NCBI GenBank assembly: GCA_016713425.1
Contig: JADJPE010000005.1
Span: 6,236,501-6,300,500 of the forward strand
DNA: 64,000 nucleotides
Source of the DNA: Deltaproteobacteria bacterium
Lineage (GTDB): Bacteria; Myxococcota; Kuafuiibacteriia; Kuafuiibacteriales; Kuafuiibacteriaceae
Direction of reading: 5' to 3'
In this document: in pieces, positions 26,517 to 36,647 of the stretch
Numbering within the stretch: position 1 is the first letter of the stretch
Layout of the letters: each line of letters opens with the position of its first letter
Translations under genes and position numbers: made by a program
The notes under the pieces: generated by a model
What the model was told of the DNA's origin: nothing
Seen by the model: only the letters and a program-made list of their open reading frames with translations
Database searches by the model: none

Positions 26517-28115
26517 GTGGCAGAACTTGGGTTTGCAAAATCGCTCCGCACCGGCCTCACGGACCTCGACACCCTCTTGGTCGTAGCCCCTGGGTCTCTC
26601 CTGAATGAGAAGCTCTTCCCTACGGTCTTCGAGAAATCGCTTCGACAAACGATCCTCGCCCTTCTGCCCGACGCCAAGCCCGGAACGGGGGGCGCTGTCG
26701 CGTCGACGTTGACCGGCGGCACGCCCCGGCGCGTCGTCCTCGGTGCGCTCTCGACTCAGGCGTCACGCCACAACTGTCCAGCCCGCCCGGATGCGATCCA
26801 GCGCGTCGTGTCGGCGGCCGGTCTTCGCGGTCCCTCAAGCCTCATCGTGGTCGTCCTGGACGATCCCGCGCACCAAGTCGCGGCGCTCTCGGCGATCGGC
26901 CGCGCGTTCCCCACGTTCTCGCGGCGTTCAGAGGCCCCCCCCACACCCAGAGCCCGCGTTCAGATCCTGATGCTGAACACGAGAGGCGAGCAGCTTCCGG
27001 TCGACGCGCGGGCGAGCGAAACGCTGGCGATGGTTCGCGAGTCCTCTCGACTGGTCGACGCGCCACCGACCGAGATGAATCCGGCCGAGCTCGCCAAGGC
27101 CGCGAAGAACCTCCTTCGCGGCCTGCGCGGTGTCGTCGTCAAAGAGATCAGCGGGTCGATGCTCGAGCGCCAAGGCCTCCGAGGCGTACTCGCGGTGGGC
27201 AAGTGCGCGGTCGTGGCCCCGCGCATGGTCGTCGCGACGTACACGCCTCGACGCGCAACCGGACCCCACATCGCGCTCGTCGGGAAAGGCATCACCTTCG
27301 ACACCGGCGGTCTTCATCTCAAGCCACGAGGCTCCATGGAGACGATGAAATGCGATATGGCCGGCGCAGCCGCGGTGCTCGGCGCTTTTCGCGTCATCGC
27401 AAAGTCAGGTGTCAAGAGCAAGGTATCGCTTGTCATGGCCTTGGCCGAGAACGCGATCGGCCCGAGCGCCTACAAGCCAGACGACATCATCACGCTCCAC
27501 TCGGGCAAAACGGTCGAGATCAACAACACCGACGCTGAGGGCCGCCTGCTTCTCGCCGATGGCGTCAGCTACGCAGCACGCGTCCTCAAGGCCTCCATCG
27601 TGCTCGATGCCGCGACGTTGACCGGCGCCCAGTCGATCGCGACCGGCATCAACCACGCCGCCGTCATCAGCAACGACGCCGATCTCGAGCTGCTCGCGGT
27701 CACCCTCGGGCGGCAATGTGGCGATCTGGTCCACCCTCTGCCGTTCGCGCCCGAGTTCTTCCAGCAAGAATTTCGAAGCCCCGTCGCAGATATGCGCAAT
27801 TCCGTAAAGACACGCTTCAACGCGCAAACGAGCTGTGCCGGTCAGTTCATCTACAGCCACATTGAAAATACATCGGTTCGATGGGGTCATATCGACCTCG
27901 CCGGGCCCGCGTTTCGTGCCGATCGAGCGACCGGCTTCGGTGTGGCACTGCTGTCGGAACTCGTCGGTGCACTCAGCGAGCCCGCGAGCGGGGCGACCGA
28001 CGACCACGCACCCACCCCAGCGAACAAACGAAGACCCAAGCGATCTAAATCGGCGACCGCGTCGACCAGCGCCTCGCGCTCAACGAGCCGGCGCGGCCGC
28101 AAGGCGACGAGCTGA
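26517..28115 (+). CDS. pepA: M17 leucyl aminopeptidase
   Basis: 532 residues from a GTG. The C-terminal catalytic domain has LVGKGITFDTGGLHLKP (metal and catalytic Lys, near residue 257) and INNTDAEGRLLLADG (metal ligands Asp and Glu plus the catalytic Arg), the M17 signature. MKCDMAGAAAVLGAF and LDAATLTGA also match. The enzyme releases N-terminal residues from peptides and normally forms a cytosolic hexamer. The C-terminus extends about 35 residues as a basic Lys/Arg/Ser-rich tail (KRRPKRSKS) beyond the usual end. The N-terminal domain is poorly conserved, as is usual for the family. Converges with the metallophosphoesterase gene. Confidence 0.92.
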   Translation: MAELGFAKSLRTGLTDLDTLLVVAPGSLLNEKLFPTVFEKSLRQTILALLPDAKPGTGGAVASTLTGGTPRRVVLGALSTQASRHNCPARPDAIQRVVSAAGLRGPSSLIVVVLDDPAHQVAALSAIGRAFPTFSRRSEAPPTPRARVQILMLNTRGEQLPVDARASETLAMVRESSRLVDAPPTEMNPAELAKAAKNLLRGLRGVVVKEISGSMLERQGLRGVLAVGKCAVVAPRMVVATYTPRRATGPHIALVGKGITFDTGGLHLKPRGSMETMKCDMAGAAAVLGAFRVIAKSGVKSKVSLVMALAENAIGPSAYKPDDIITLHSGKTVEINNTDAEGRLLLADGVSYAARVLKASIVLDAATLTGAQSIATGINHAAVISNDADLELLAVTLGRQCGDLVHPLPFAPEFFQQEFRSPVADMRNSVKTRFNAQTSCAGQFIYSHIENTSVRWGHIDLAGPAFRADRATGFGVALLSELVGALSEPASGATDDHAPTPANKRRPKRSKSATASTSASRSTSRRGRKATS

Positions 28116-28149
28116 CTGAAAACGAGGACATTTCGTCGTTGCTGAGCGG

Positions 28150-29472
28150 TCAGCAGGTCAGAACGATCTTGGTGATCTCCGCGGGCGCAAAGAGGCGCAT
28201 TGGAGGTCCCCAATATCCAGTTCCACAGCTCACATAAATCTGCGTCGACGCATTGTGGGCGTGAAGTCCACGCATGTAAGGCTGCGTGAGCGCCACGAGA
28301 TGCGAAAACGGCCAGAACTGCCCGCCGTGCGTGTGGCCAGAGAGCTGGAGATCCACCCCAAGACGAGCGGCGTCCTCGATGCCCCGCGGTTGGTGCGCGA
28401 GTAGAATCGAGGCGCGATCCGGGTCTCGCCCGCGCACCGCCGCTTCGAGGTCGTGACGCCAAGGACCTTGGATATCACGCGCCGACCGATCGTTGACGCC
28501 GATGAGATCGAAAGAGGTCCTCGGGTCTCCGATCGAAGTCCGTTCGTTCGCGAGGACCCGAATTCCTAGGCGCGCGAGTGCCTCGGCCCATGCGACCACG
28601 CCCGAATAGTACTCGTGGTTGCCGGTCGCGAAGAATACGCCGTACCGGGTCTTGAAGTTCGCCAACGGACCCACGTGCTCGAAGAGTTGACGGACCGAGC
28701 CATCCACCAAGTCGCCCGTGATGACGACGACGTCCGGACGAAGCTGGTTGGTCTTTTCGACCACCGAGCGCACGAACCGTTGCCCGATGGTTGGCCCCAC
28801 GTGAACGTCGGTGAGCTGCACGATCGTCAGACCAGAAAGGGCCCTCGGGAGTCGCGGCAAACGGATCGGCACTTCTCGAACTTCGAGCTCCGAGAGCCCC
28901 TGCTTGAGCGCGACGGCGGCAAAACTGCCGGCGACAATCGCCGCCGCCCCCGCCGTTCCACGCGCAAGCAATAGACGGCGATCGGGATCCAGCAAAGACG
29001 CCGTCTCAGCGTCGCTCGCCATCGCTCCACTGGCCGCCGCTCCGCTGGCCGCAGCTCCGCTGGCCACCGCTCCGCTGGCCGCAGCTCCGCTCGTCGCCGC
29101 AGTCGCGGACGAGGCCGCCGCTCCGCTTCCGCTCGCCGCCTCAGTCGAAAACGCGACGACCGTACGGCCCAAGCGAAGTAGCCACCGCCCGAGGTCCACC
29201 AACAACACCGAGATAAACAGATAGAACACCGTCCCCATCCACACGTAGGCGATGGCCGCAATCGGCGAGCCCCAGGCCCTGGGAAGGAGGCGCGGCGCGA
29301 TTAAGCCCAGCGGCAGGATGAGGGCAAGCAAGACAAGGATCGCGATCGCGGCGGCGCGCACAGGACGCGAAGGCTCCATGTCGAGCACGAGACGCACGTA
29401 GAGATATCGATGAATGAGGACATCGAGCGTGCCGACGATGAGCAGAAACACGAAGAAACCCACGTTACGCAA
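28150..29472 (-). CDS. membrane-anchored metallophosphoesterase
   Basis: 440 residues. Four N-terminal hydrophobic segments (FFVFLLIVGTLDVLIHRYLY, AIAILVLLALILPLGLIAPR and others) precede a calcineurin-like domain. It has LTDVHVG, VITGDLVDG, ATGNHEYY, LLAHQP and LSGHTHGGQFW, the complete dimetal set of the YkuE-type membrane phosphoesterases. A twin-arginine-like RR precedes a hydrophobic stretch (RRLLLARGTAGAAAIVAGSF) just before the catalytic domain. An Ala/Ser/Gly linker between the membrane part and this region is encoded by a 15-bp repeat. The catalytic part likely faces the periplasm; substrate unknown. Confidence 0.9.
   Translation of the reverse strand: MRNVGFFVFLLIVGTLDVLIHRYLYVRLVLDMEPSRPVRAAAIAILVLLALILPLGLIAPRLLPRAWGSPIAAIAYVWMGTVFYLFISVLLVDLGRWLLRLGRTVVAFSTEAASGSGAAASSATAATSGAAASGAVASGAAASGAAASGAMASDAETASLLDPDRRLLLARGTAGAAAIVAGSFAAVALKQGLSELEVREVPIRLPRLPRALSGLTIVQLTDVHVGPTIGQRFVRSVVEKTNQLRPDVVVITGDLVDGSVRQLFEHVGPLANFKTRYGVFFATGNHEYYSGVVAWAEALARLGIRVLANERTSIGDPRTSFDLIGVNDRSARDIQGPWRHDLEAAVRGRDPDRASILLAHQPRGIEDAARLGVDLQLSGHTHGGQFWPFSHLVALTQPYMRGLHAHNASTQIYVSCGTGYWGPPMRLFAPAEITKIVLTC
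29024..29098. repeat. 15-bp tandem repeat in the metallophosphoesterase
   Basis: Five units of gctccgctggccgcn, encoding SGAxA pentapeptides on the minus strand, in the linker after the membrane segments. Confidence 0.95.
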
Positions 29473-29570
29473 GGCATGGAGTCTACCGCAAACCAGCGGC
29501 TGGCGGCTGGCCCATCGACCGACTGTCTATTGTCCACGGTTCTCGAGTAGACTGCTTCCCCACAGAGCCC

Positions 29571-30659
29571 ATGACGCAGCAAACTCTCTCCGTTGGATCG
29601 TCGCCGAAGCCCTCGCGCGCGGGGCCCTCTCGAAGCTCGTCGCCGACGGGTCCTCTGGCAAACAGCAGGGAAACACTGACCGGGAGCATCCCACGCGCGT
29701 CGACCTTTCGATCGACCTTTCTGTCGACTCTTCTGTCGACCCTTCTCCTTGGGACGTTTCTTTTCCGCTGCGCGCCCTCACTGCCCGGCCCACCCACACT
29801 CTCGGCCCCCTCCCCCGCGTCCGCACGAATGCCTCCGGTCGACCCGGGCGTCGGCGCGACCGAGTCCACCGATGCCGGGGGCCCCGACCGGGACCGCGAG
29901 GCCCAGCGACTCGCCGCGCGCGTCGCGACTTTGAGCGGCTTGCCTGAGCTCGGCCAGATCGCCCAGCTCAACTTCACGTTCATCGCGATCCGCGACGGCC
30001 GACGGGCGATGGAAGCCCGTCATCGCTGGGACATTCGAGGAGGCAGAGATCGCATCACATGGTCCAGGGATGGCCACACATACGATGTCATCGTCTCGAC
30101 GAGCGACCCGACACGCGTCGAATCGGCGCACGTCGACGGCGCGCCAGCATCCCCGGCCGTCGCTTCATCGCTGGGCCCGGTGGCCTACCAGCGATTCATC
30201 AACGACGGTTATTGGCTTCTGATGCCGCTCAAACTCTTCGACGACGGTGTCATCTTGAAGGCGGAGCCGGATCGGATCCACGACGACGTCCCGCACCATA
30301 TTCTTCGCTTGTCTTTTGCGGGCGTCGGCCTGACGCCCGGCGATGTCTACTGGCTGTTCATCAATCCCAACTCGAACCGCATTACCCGCTGGGAGATGCG
30401 ACTCGAGGGCCAAACCTCTGAACCCCGAGGCATGTCGTGGGACGACTACCGACCCGTAGGGCCACTTCTGCTTTCGCACTTGCACCAATCCGACGACGGT
30501 AAGATGGAGATCAGGTTCGATGAGACTTCCGCCCTCAGAGCTCTTCAGTCGAGCGACTTCGAGCCGAGCAAGCTCGGGCCGGGCGCGCCGGACCGCAGCG
30601 CTCGCCGCATGGACCCTACTCTTATGGACCTCAGTCGCCCAGGCGCTCGAGCCGAGTGA
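29571..30659 (+). CDS. exported lipoprotein of unknown function
   Basis: 362 residues. After a long N-terminal region comes a hydrophobic stretch STLLSTLLLGTFLFRC whose Cys suggests a lipoprotein; the codons before it are a short repeat (cgacctttcg/cgactcttct type). The mature part is beta-rich with WDIRGGRDRITWSRDGHTYD, NDGYWLLMPLKLFDDG, LTPGDVYWLFINPNSNRIT, resembling the LolA/LppX-like concave sheet fold; this fold assignment is inference. The last 140 bp overlap the next gene in another frame, which is unusual. The tail after SALRALQS looks non-conserved. Confidence 0.65.
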   Translation: MTQQTLSVGSSPKPSRAGPSRSSSPTGPLANSRETLTGSIPRASTFRSTFLSTLLSTLLLGTFLFRCAPSLPGPPTLSAPSPASARMPPVDPGVGATESTDAGGPDRDREAQRLAARVATLSGLPELGQIAQLNFTFIAIRDGRRAMEARHRWDIRGGRDRITWSRDGHTYDVIVSTSDPTRVESAHVDGAPASPAVASSLGPVAYQRFINDGYWLLMPLKLFDDGVILKAEPDRIHDDVPHHILRLSFAGVGLTPGDVYWLFINPNSNRITRWEMRLEGQTSEPRGMSWDDYRPVGPLLLSHLHQSDDGKMEIRFDETSALRALQSSDFEPSKLGPGAPDRSARRMDPTLMDLSRPGARAE

Positions 30660-31898
30660 TGACGCGGCTACGGAACGCGCCGATGTCCATGTCGTGAGTG
30701 TAGACGAGCGAGAGCCGTTGGCCCTCCTCCTCATTACGCCAACCGGACAGGTGGCGCACGCAAAGGCCTCCGACATCATCCGAAGCACGGCCGAACACCT
30801 CGAGACCGACACCAACTTCGCGCTCCGCGTGATCGACGCGATCAGCGTGCGTGAGTGCCAGGGCCGCCTCGGATGCATGATCCGCAAGATACGCCCCGAC
30901 TATGAGCAGCCGTCCGCCAAGGCCAACGCGCGAGACATAGACAAGCCCGATACACCCCGATACCTGCTACTCCTTTCCAACGTCGCGCTGGGCCCAAGCG
31001 GCGATCAACTCTCCATCACGCTCGTCGATATGGATGAGGCGCTTGCCATCTACGTCGCCGCGCAGCGACGCGCCCGCGCCCCGCTCGATGATCGTTCGTC
31101 CGAACGCGCGGACTACGATTGGGAGGTGGAGGCCGACGCAGCGATCGGCGAGCGCGCCCTCGTCAGCGGCCCGCGGACCAAACGGCTCACCGATGCGAGC
31201 GAGGTCTCAGCGTTTCTCGAGCAGGTCTTTCGAGAGGACTTGAGACCGGCCTTCCTACGCACAGGCCACTGGATGCCCTACGGTCGCATCGAGATCCGCT
31301 TGGCGAACAAAGGGGTCGAGATCCTGCTCGATGGGGCGACCGTGGGCGCAACCGCGGCCGGGATCACGCAAGTCGAACGCGTGACGGCCGGCCGTCGAAC
31401 GCTCGCGCTCCGGCGCGCGGACTTTCTGCCGTACGAGCAGACCATCGAGGTCGAGCGCAACGAAACCCTCGTGCTCACCCCAGACATGACAACCCGAGCG
31501 CCCGCCTGGCGCGCCGAACGAAACGCCGTCGTCTACGCGGGGGGAGCCGTAGCCCTCGCCGGAGGCATCATCTTCGCGGTCGCGCTTTCGCGCGGGGTTC
31601 GGACAGCAGGTTGTATTGCGTGACGGGCGAGGCCTGCCAAGACACACAACTCTTCCAGCGCACGACGTTCAGCCGCGACAGCGCCCCCGTCTTCGGGGCA
31701 TCCGCGAAAGGAAGAGGCCCCATGCTCGCCCCGCTCGGCTACAGTCTCGTTCTTGCGGGAAGCACCTGGTCGATCGGCGGCCTCTTGAGAGAAGAGAGCG
31801 AGCCGCCGTGGCTCGAACTCGGGGCCGGCGCGCTTGTGGGCGTGCTCGCGTATTCGCTGAGCGCCATCCTCGAGTCCAGAGATCCACTCAAGCCATAG
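30520..31898 (+). pseudogene. PEGA-like secreted protein, probable frameshift
   Basis: The first frame (30520-31623, 367 residues) starts with a signal peptide (RRTAALAAWTLLLWTSVAQA). A PEGA-like module follows near its C-terminus: IEIRLANKGVEILLDGATVG and AGRRTLALRRADFLPYEQ. It ends soon after a membrane-like stretch (VVYAGGAVALAGGIIFAVAL). Adding one base in the G-run at 31594-31597 joins it to a frame reading SDSRLYCVTGEACQ and continuing to 31898 with two further hydrophobic segments (APLGYSLVLAGSTWSIGG, LELGAGALVGVLAYSLSAIL). The restored protein is about 459 residues. This can be a true mutation or an assembly error. Its start overlaps the upstream gene by 140 bp; no later start exists before the signal peptide. 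Confidence 0.7.
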
Positions 31899-31937
31899 CC
31901 ACAACGTTAGGCCTTGAACCTAGAACTTCGCCACGGG

Positions 31938-34733
31938 ATGGTAGGCAACAGGATGATGCATTCAGTCAACTCAGTGAGCGCACGGACCGAAGACCGCCCC
32001 CTGCACGACGACATTCGATGGCTGGCTTCGGGGTTGGGACGAGTCATCCGACGTCTCGAAGGTGATGAATGCTTCCAGGCGGTCGAGCGACTCCGCACCG
32101 CTTGCCGCGCACGTCGACGCAACGAAGACGGGGCACTCACCATCGATGCGCTGCTCACGCAGGTCGATGAGATCACGCCCGCGATGAGCGCGAAGGTCGC
32201 TCGAGCGTTCACGCTGTTCTTTCTTCTCATCAATACGGCCGAGCAAATCCATCGGGTGCGACGTCGACGCGCGTACCAGGTCGACGAAGACACGCCGCAG
32301 GTCGCCTCGCCGCGTTGGCTCTTCCGTCAGTTGAAGAGCGAAGGCCAAAGCGCCGAGCAAGTGCGCCTCGCGCTCCGTTCGCTCGACGTACGCCCGATCC
32401 TGACCGCGCACCCGACCGAGGCCACGCGAAGGACCGTGCTCGCCACCCAGGAGAGGCTTGGCGAGTATCTTCTAAACCGCATGACCGCAACGGGCGCCGA
32501 GCGCACCCGCATCGAAGAAACGATCGAGTCCGAGATCGAGCTCCTATGGCTCACCGCCGAAACGCGCCACGATCGAATTTCCGTCGTCGACGAGATCAAC
32601 ACCGTCGTTTGGTATCTCGAGGACCGCCTGCTCGATGCGAGCATCAACGTCGATGGCGCGATTCGGCGAGCGTTCGAGGACATCTTCGGTGAGCCGCTTG
32701 GTTTCAGCGTCCATGCTATGCCCGGGAGCTGGGTCGGTGGTGATCGCGACGGCAACCCATACGTCACCCCCGAGACGACACGCGTCGCCGCCGAACGCTC
32801 AGCGTACGCGGTCATCCGGCACTACGCGGCGCGTGTCGACAAGCTGATTCAACGGCTCTCGGTCTCACGCCGCCTCGCCGAGCCGACCGCCGAGCTCGTC
32901 GCGTCGCTCGAACGCGATCGCACCTTCATGCCCAAGATCGTCGAAGCGCAGAGCCGACGTTTCGCAGACGAGCCCATCCGACTGAAGCTCTCGATCATCT
33001 CGGCTCGACTCGCGGCGGCGGCCGACAAGCTCGACCGGAGAATCACCGAACCCAGCGCGCGATCGATCTGTGCCTACGAGACCCCGGAAGCCCTCATCGA
33101 GGATTTATCGGTGATAAGACAAGCCCTCGCGGCCACCCACGCCGACCGCGCCAACGCCCAGTGGCTCGACCCGTTCATCGCCCAAGTCAGGCAGCTTGGC
33201 TTTCGCGGCTACGCACTCGACATCCGCGAACATGCAGAAGTCCATCGAAAGGCGCTCGACCGCATCGCGGAGGAGCTCGGGCTTCCGCATTTCTCAGAAG
33301 ACCAACTTCGCGCCGAGCTGCTCGGGCGTCGGCCCCTCATCTCGACTCATCTCCCGATCCCCGAAGACACGGCCAAGACGGTCGAGGTCTTTCGCGTCGT
33401 AAAGGCACTCCAAGACGACTTTGGCGAGAAGACCGCATCGACGTACATCATCTCGATGACCAAGTCTCCGGCTGACCTCATGCGGGTCCTGCTGCTCGCA
33501 CGCGAGGCCGGTCTTGTGGACCTCGCGGCCTCGCCGCCGCGATCGAGCCTCGACGTCGTTCCGCTCTTTGAGACCCTCGATGACCTCGAACGTGCGCCCA
33601 TCATCATGCGCGCGCTCTTCACCGATCCGGTTTGGCGTCGGCAGATCGAAGCGCGGGGCATGCGCCAAGAGGTCATGCTCGGCTACTCCGACTCCGCCAA
33701 GGACGCCGGCGTCTTGACGGCGGCTTGGGCGCTTTATCGAACTCAAGAGGATCTATCCCACGTTGCCCGCGAAGCGGGCGTTCAGCTCCTCATGTTCCAC
33801 GGGCGCGGCGGAACCGTGGGGCGAGGCGGAGGCTCACCCGTCTTTCGCGCGCTCGCCGCCCTGCCTCCGAATACGATCGGTCATCGAATCAAGATCACGG
33901 AGCAAGGCGAAACGATTTCTCAGAAATTCGGCATGCTGTCGATCGCGGAGCGAAGCCTGGAAGTCATGTTGACAGGCACACTGCTCGCCTCGCAACGCGA
34001 CTGGCGAAATGCCGTGCCTTCGGCCGACGTCGAGCTCTTTCGAACGACGATGGATCGGATGTCGGCGCTCGCCCTGCCGATCTACCGACGCGCCGTACAC
34101 GAGGACGACTCGACCTTTCGCCTGTTTCTCGAGGCCACCCCGGTGCGTGAATTGGCCGGCGCCCACTTCGGATCGCGCCCCGCCTATCGGGAGACGGGCT
34201 CCGGAACGATGACCGGCATCCGCGCGATTCCGTGGATGTTCGGGTGGACTCAGAACCGCTTGATGCTCCCAACCTGGATCGGCGTCGGCCACGCGCTCGA
34301 CCAGGTGATGAACGAACCCGGCGGCGAGGCACTCCTTCGGCGCATGGCCAAAACGTGGCCGTTCTTCGACGACCTGCTCGGAAAGCTCGAGATGGTCTGT
34401 GCGAAAGTAGATCTCGAGATTGCACGCCTTTACATCGGCAACCTCGCCAAGCACCGCGCCCAAATCGAGGCATTCGAAGCCGAGTTCGCGCGTACGGTCG
34501 AGGCCATCCTCCGCATCCGACAAGCCTCACGTCTCCTCGAAGCGAACCCCGTCCTCCAGTCGGCCATCAATCTACGCAATCCATACGTAGACCCGCTGTC
34601 CTTGCTGCAGGTGAGCCTCCTGCGAAAGAAGCAGGCGGCCCAGATCGCGGGGAAAGCGCCATCGACCGAGCTCGAAGTCGGGCTCGCCACCACGCTCAAC
34701 GGAATCGCACAAGGTCTTCGCAACACCGGTTGA
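31938..34733 (+). CDS. ppc: phosphoenolpyruvate carboxylase
   Basis: About 931 residues. The enzyme makes oxaloacetate from PEP and bicarbonate. ILTAHPTEATRR holds the catalytic His; GSWVGGDRDGNPYVT, GYSDSAKDAGVLTAAW, FHGRGGTVGRGGG and QGETISQKF are the PPC signatures. FGWTQNRLMLPTWIGVG near the C-terminus is also typical. Length is normal. ATG 31938 is chosen; an in-frame TTG at 31914 or ATG at 31953 are alternatives and none has a strong ribosome site. It follows the frameshifted envelope protein by 39 bp. Confidence 0.95.
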   Translation: MVGNRMMHSVNSVSARTEDRPLHDDIRWLASGLGRVIRRLEGDECFQAVERLRTACRARRRNEDGALTIDALLTQVDEITPAMSAKVARAFTLFFLLINTAEQIHRVRRRRAYQVDEDTPQVASPRWLFRQLKSEGQSAEQVRLALRSLDVRPILTAHPTEATRRTVLATQERLGEYLLNRMTATGAERTRIEETIESEIELLWLTAETRHDRISVVDEINTVVWYLEDRLLDASINVDGAIRRAFEDIFGEPLGFSVHAMPGSWVGGDRDGNPYVTPETTRVAAERSAYAVIRHYAARVDKLIQRLSVSRRLAEPTAELVASLERDRTFMPKIVEAQSRRFADEPIRLKLSIISARLAAAADKLDRRITEPSARSICAYETPEALIEDLSVIRQALAATHADRANAQWLDPFIAQVRQLGFRGYALDIREHAEVHRKALDRIAEELGLPHFSEDQLRAELLGRRPLISTHLPIPEDTAKTVEVFRVVKALQDDFGEKTASTYIISMTKSPADLMRVLLLAREAGLVDLAASPPRSSLDVVPLFETLDDLERAPIIMRALFTDPVWRRQIEARGMRQEVMLGYSDSAKDAGVLTAAWALYRTQEDLSHVAREAGVQLLMFHGRGGTVGRGGGSPVFRALAALPPNTIGHRIKITEQGETISQKFGMLSIAERSLEVMLTGTLLASQRDWRNAVPSADVELFRTTMDRMSALALPIYRRAVHEDDSTFRLFLEATPVRELAGAHFGSRPAYRETGSGTMTGIRAIPWMFGWTQNRLMLPTWIGVGHALDQVMNEPGGEALLRRMAKTWPFFDDLLGKLEMVCAKVDLEIARLYIGNLAKHRAQIEAFEAEFARTVEAILRIRQASRLLEANPVLQSAINLRNPYVDPLSLLQVSLLRKKQAAQIAGKAPSTELEVGLATTLNGIAQGLRNTG

Positions 34734-34892
34734 CCGCGAAGGGTCACCGCATCTTTGGATTCGCCATGAGGTCCGAGCTGCGCTTCTGTGCACGGGTCTC
34801 TGAACCTCGAGTTCACGAAGAGATTCACGCGGCGGCAAGGATCGGCATCGGTGGTCATGGCCGATCGATGGACAAGCGTGCAGTGTAGCGCC

Positions 34893-36647
34893 ATGCGTAA
34901 TGACCGAATGTTCCCTGTCACTTTGCGCAACCGGTCCCGATCTCGGACTCCAGGGCCAGGTGGTCCGGGGCTCACGGTCGCGACGGCGGCGATGGCGGTG
35001 GCAACCGCGAGCGCCGCAATCGTAGCCGGCGCCGTGTTGCCGGCGTGCAAGCGAGGCGACAATCCCGCCTCGGCCCCCGCAAAGAGCGAGGCGAAGTTGG
35101 AGGATCCCACCGAGGGGCTCCGCCGTCTCGTCTGGCTCCGACTCCCGGATTCGAAGAATGGGTGCCCTGATGCCTTCGACTACTTCCCGGAAGGTGGAAT
35201 GCGCAACCTATGGTGTCACCTCACAACCTTTCTTGGGCTGGCGAACATCGAGCGCCTCTCTGGACCGCTGTGGACCTCCGGCCCTCACTCACTCGCCAAG
35301 GGGCTCCAGCTCAACGACGAGCACAGCTTTGGTCACTACGATCCGAAGTTCGTACAGTGGCTCGTCGATCACGCGATTCCTGACGACCGCGATGCAGATT
35401 TCAAGAACAAGACACGCGTCATTTACGACAAGCACTTCAAGGATCTGGCGCGTTTGTACCTTGTCGCGCTCACTCACATCGAAGAGAAGCCGGAGTTCTT
35501 GGAGGGGGAGCTCAGGTACCTCGAAGCTTACCTTGCAAGACCGTCCGTCGCGTCGGACGGAAACGCCATGCGCCGTCCAGTCGACCGAGTCATCCCGCCG
35601 GACGCGCTGGACTTCGACAACCGCTACCCGGCGGCCGTAGCATTCTGGGTCCGCCGCAACGCGGACAAGACCGCGCCGATCTTCGCCGAGGGGCTTCGGC
35701 GCTTGGTGCGCGTGTACGACCCGGCGGCGCCGGAGTGGGCCGCTGCGGCTTTCAAGAATGCCCTCGCCCATGGATCGAACGGGGCGGGCGCGGGTTCCAC
35801 GGCAGACGCCCTCGCCGGCTCAGCGCTCGGCGGAAGCGGGCACGACGCCGAGGGCATGTTAGGGGCGCAGGTTGGATCGGCTGCGGCGACCAAAATCCCC
35901 GATGGTGCCATCGACACGATGATCGGCGTTGCGTGGCAACGCCTCGTCGATGCGCCGTTCTCGTGTCCCAACGGGTTCGAATACAAGCCCGGCGGCATGT
36001 CGGTCACCTACTGCTATCTCAAGGGCCTTCTCGATCTTTCGATGCTCACGAAGAAGCTTCCGATGCCGGTGTTCCTGTCCGGTCCGCACGGATCCGATCT
36101 CAACTTCGGTTCTGAGCGCACTTTCGGCCACTACAACCCGGCGTTCGTTCGGTGGTTGATCGATCACGCCTTGGCGCCCGGAAAGAGCGATGCGCTTCGT
36201 GCCGCTGCCCAGGCCACATACGACGCTCGGCTCCGCGTTGCGGCGCGCGCGTTCTATGCTGCCCATCTAAGGCTGAAGGGAGACCCCAAGTTCTTTCAGG
36301 CTGAAAAGGCGAAGTATCTTCGATTTCTCGACGGCGCCACGGAGTCGCACCCCAGGTACGACTACTGGGATGGCATGCCGGGAAGCGCCGAGGCGCAGGC
36401 CATCGGTGGCTCCGCAACGGGTTTCTGGCTCCGGCGGTCAATGGACGGAACCGATGTGCTCTTCGTCGAGGGGCTGGAGAAGTTGCTCTCGCAGCATGAC
36501 GCAGATTTCCTAGCCAAGGCACAGGCGCTCGGTTTCGGAGGATTCAGCGATGGGCGCCTTCACGTCGACGAAGAAACTCCGCCCGACGACATCGCACCCG
36601 AACAACAGGACGAGGACTACGATGCCGTGACGGACGAGATGGAGTAG
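34893..36647 (+). CDS. lipoprotein with two homologous halves
   Basis: About 584 residues from ATG 34893. The signal part has AATAAMA-like hydrophobics and IVAGAVLPAC as lipobox. The mature protein contains two copies of a roughly 200-residue domain. First copy: LWCHLTTFLGLANIERL, FGHYDPKFVQWLVDHAI, FWVRRNADKT. Second copy: VTYCYLKGLLDLSMLTK, FGHYNPAFVRWLIDHAL, FWLRRSMDGT. The FGHY-P-FV-WL-DHA core and paired Cys are shared. A low-complexity Gly/Ala hinge separates the halves, and the C-terminus is acidic. Family not recognised. An internal gene duplication explains the layout. Confidence 0.75.
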   Translation: MRNDRMFPVTLRNRSRSRTPGPGGPGLTVATAAMAVATASAAIVAGAVLPACKRGDNPASAPAKSEAKLEDPTEGLRRLVWLRLPDSKNGCPDAFDYFPEGGMRNLWCHLTTFLGLANIERLSGPLWTSGPHSLAKGLQLNDEHSFGHYDPKFVQWLVDHAIPDDRDADFKNKTRVIYDKHFKDLARLYLVALTHIEEKPEFLEGELRYLEAYLARPSVASDGNAMRRPVDRVIPPDALDFDNRYPAAVAFWVRRNADKTAPIFAEGLRRLVRVYDPAAPEWAAAAFKNALAHGSNGAGAGSTADALAGSALGGSGHDAEGMLGAQVGSAAATKIPDGAIDTMIGVAWQRLVDAPFSCPNGFEYKPGGMSVTYCYLKGLLDLSMLTKKLPMPVFLSGPHGSDLNFGSERTFGHYNPAFVRWLIDHALAPGKSDALRAAAQATYDARLRVAARAFYAAHLRLKGDPKFFQAEKAKYLRFLDGATESHPRYDYWDGMPGSAEAQAIGGSATGFWLRRSMDGTDVLFVEGLEKLLSQHDADFLAKAQALGFGGFSDGRLHVDEETPPDDIAPEQQDEDYDAVTDEME

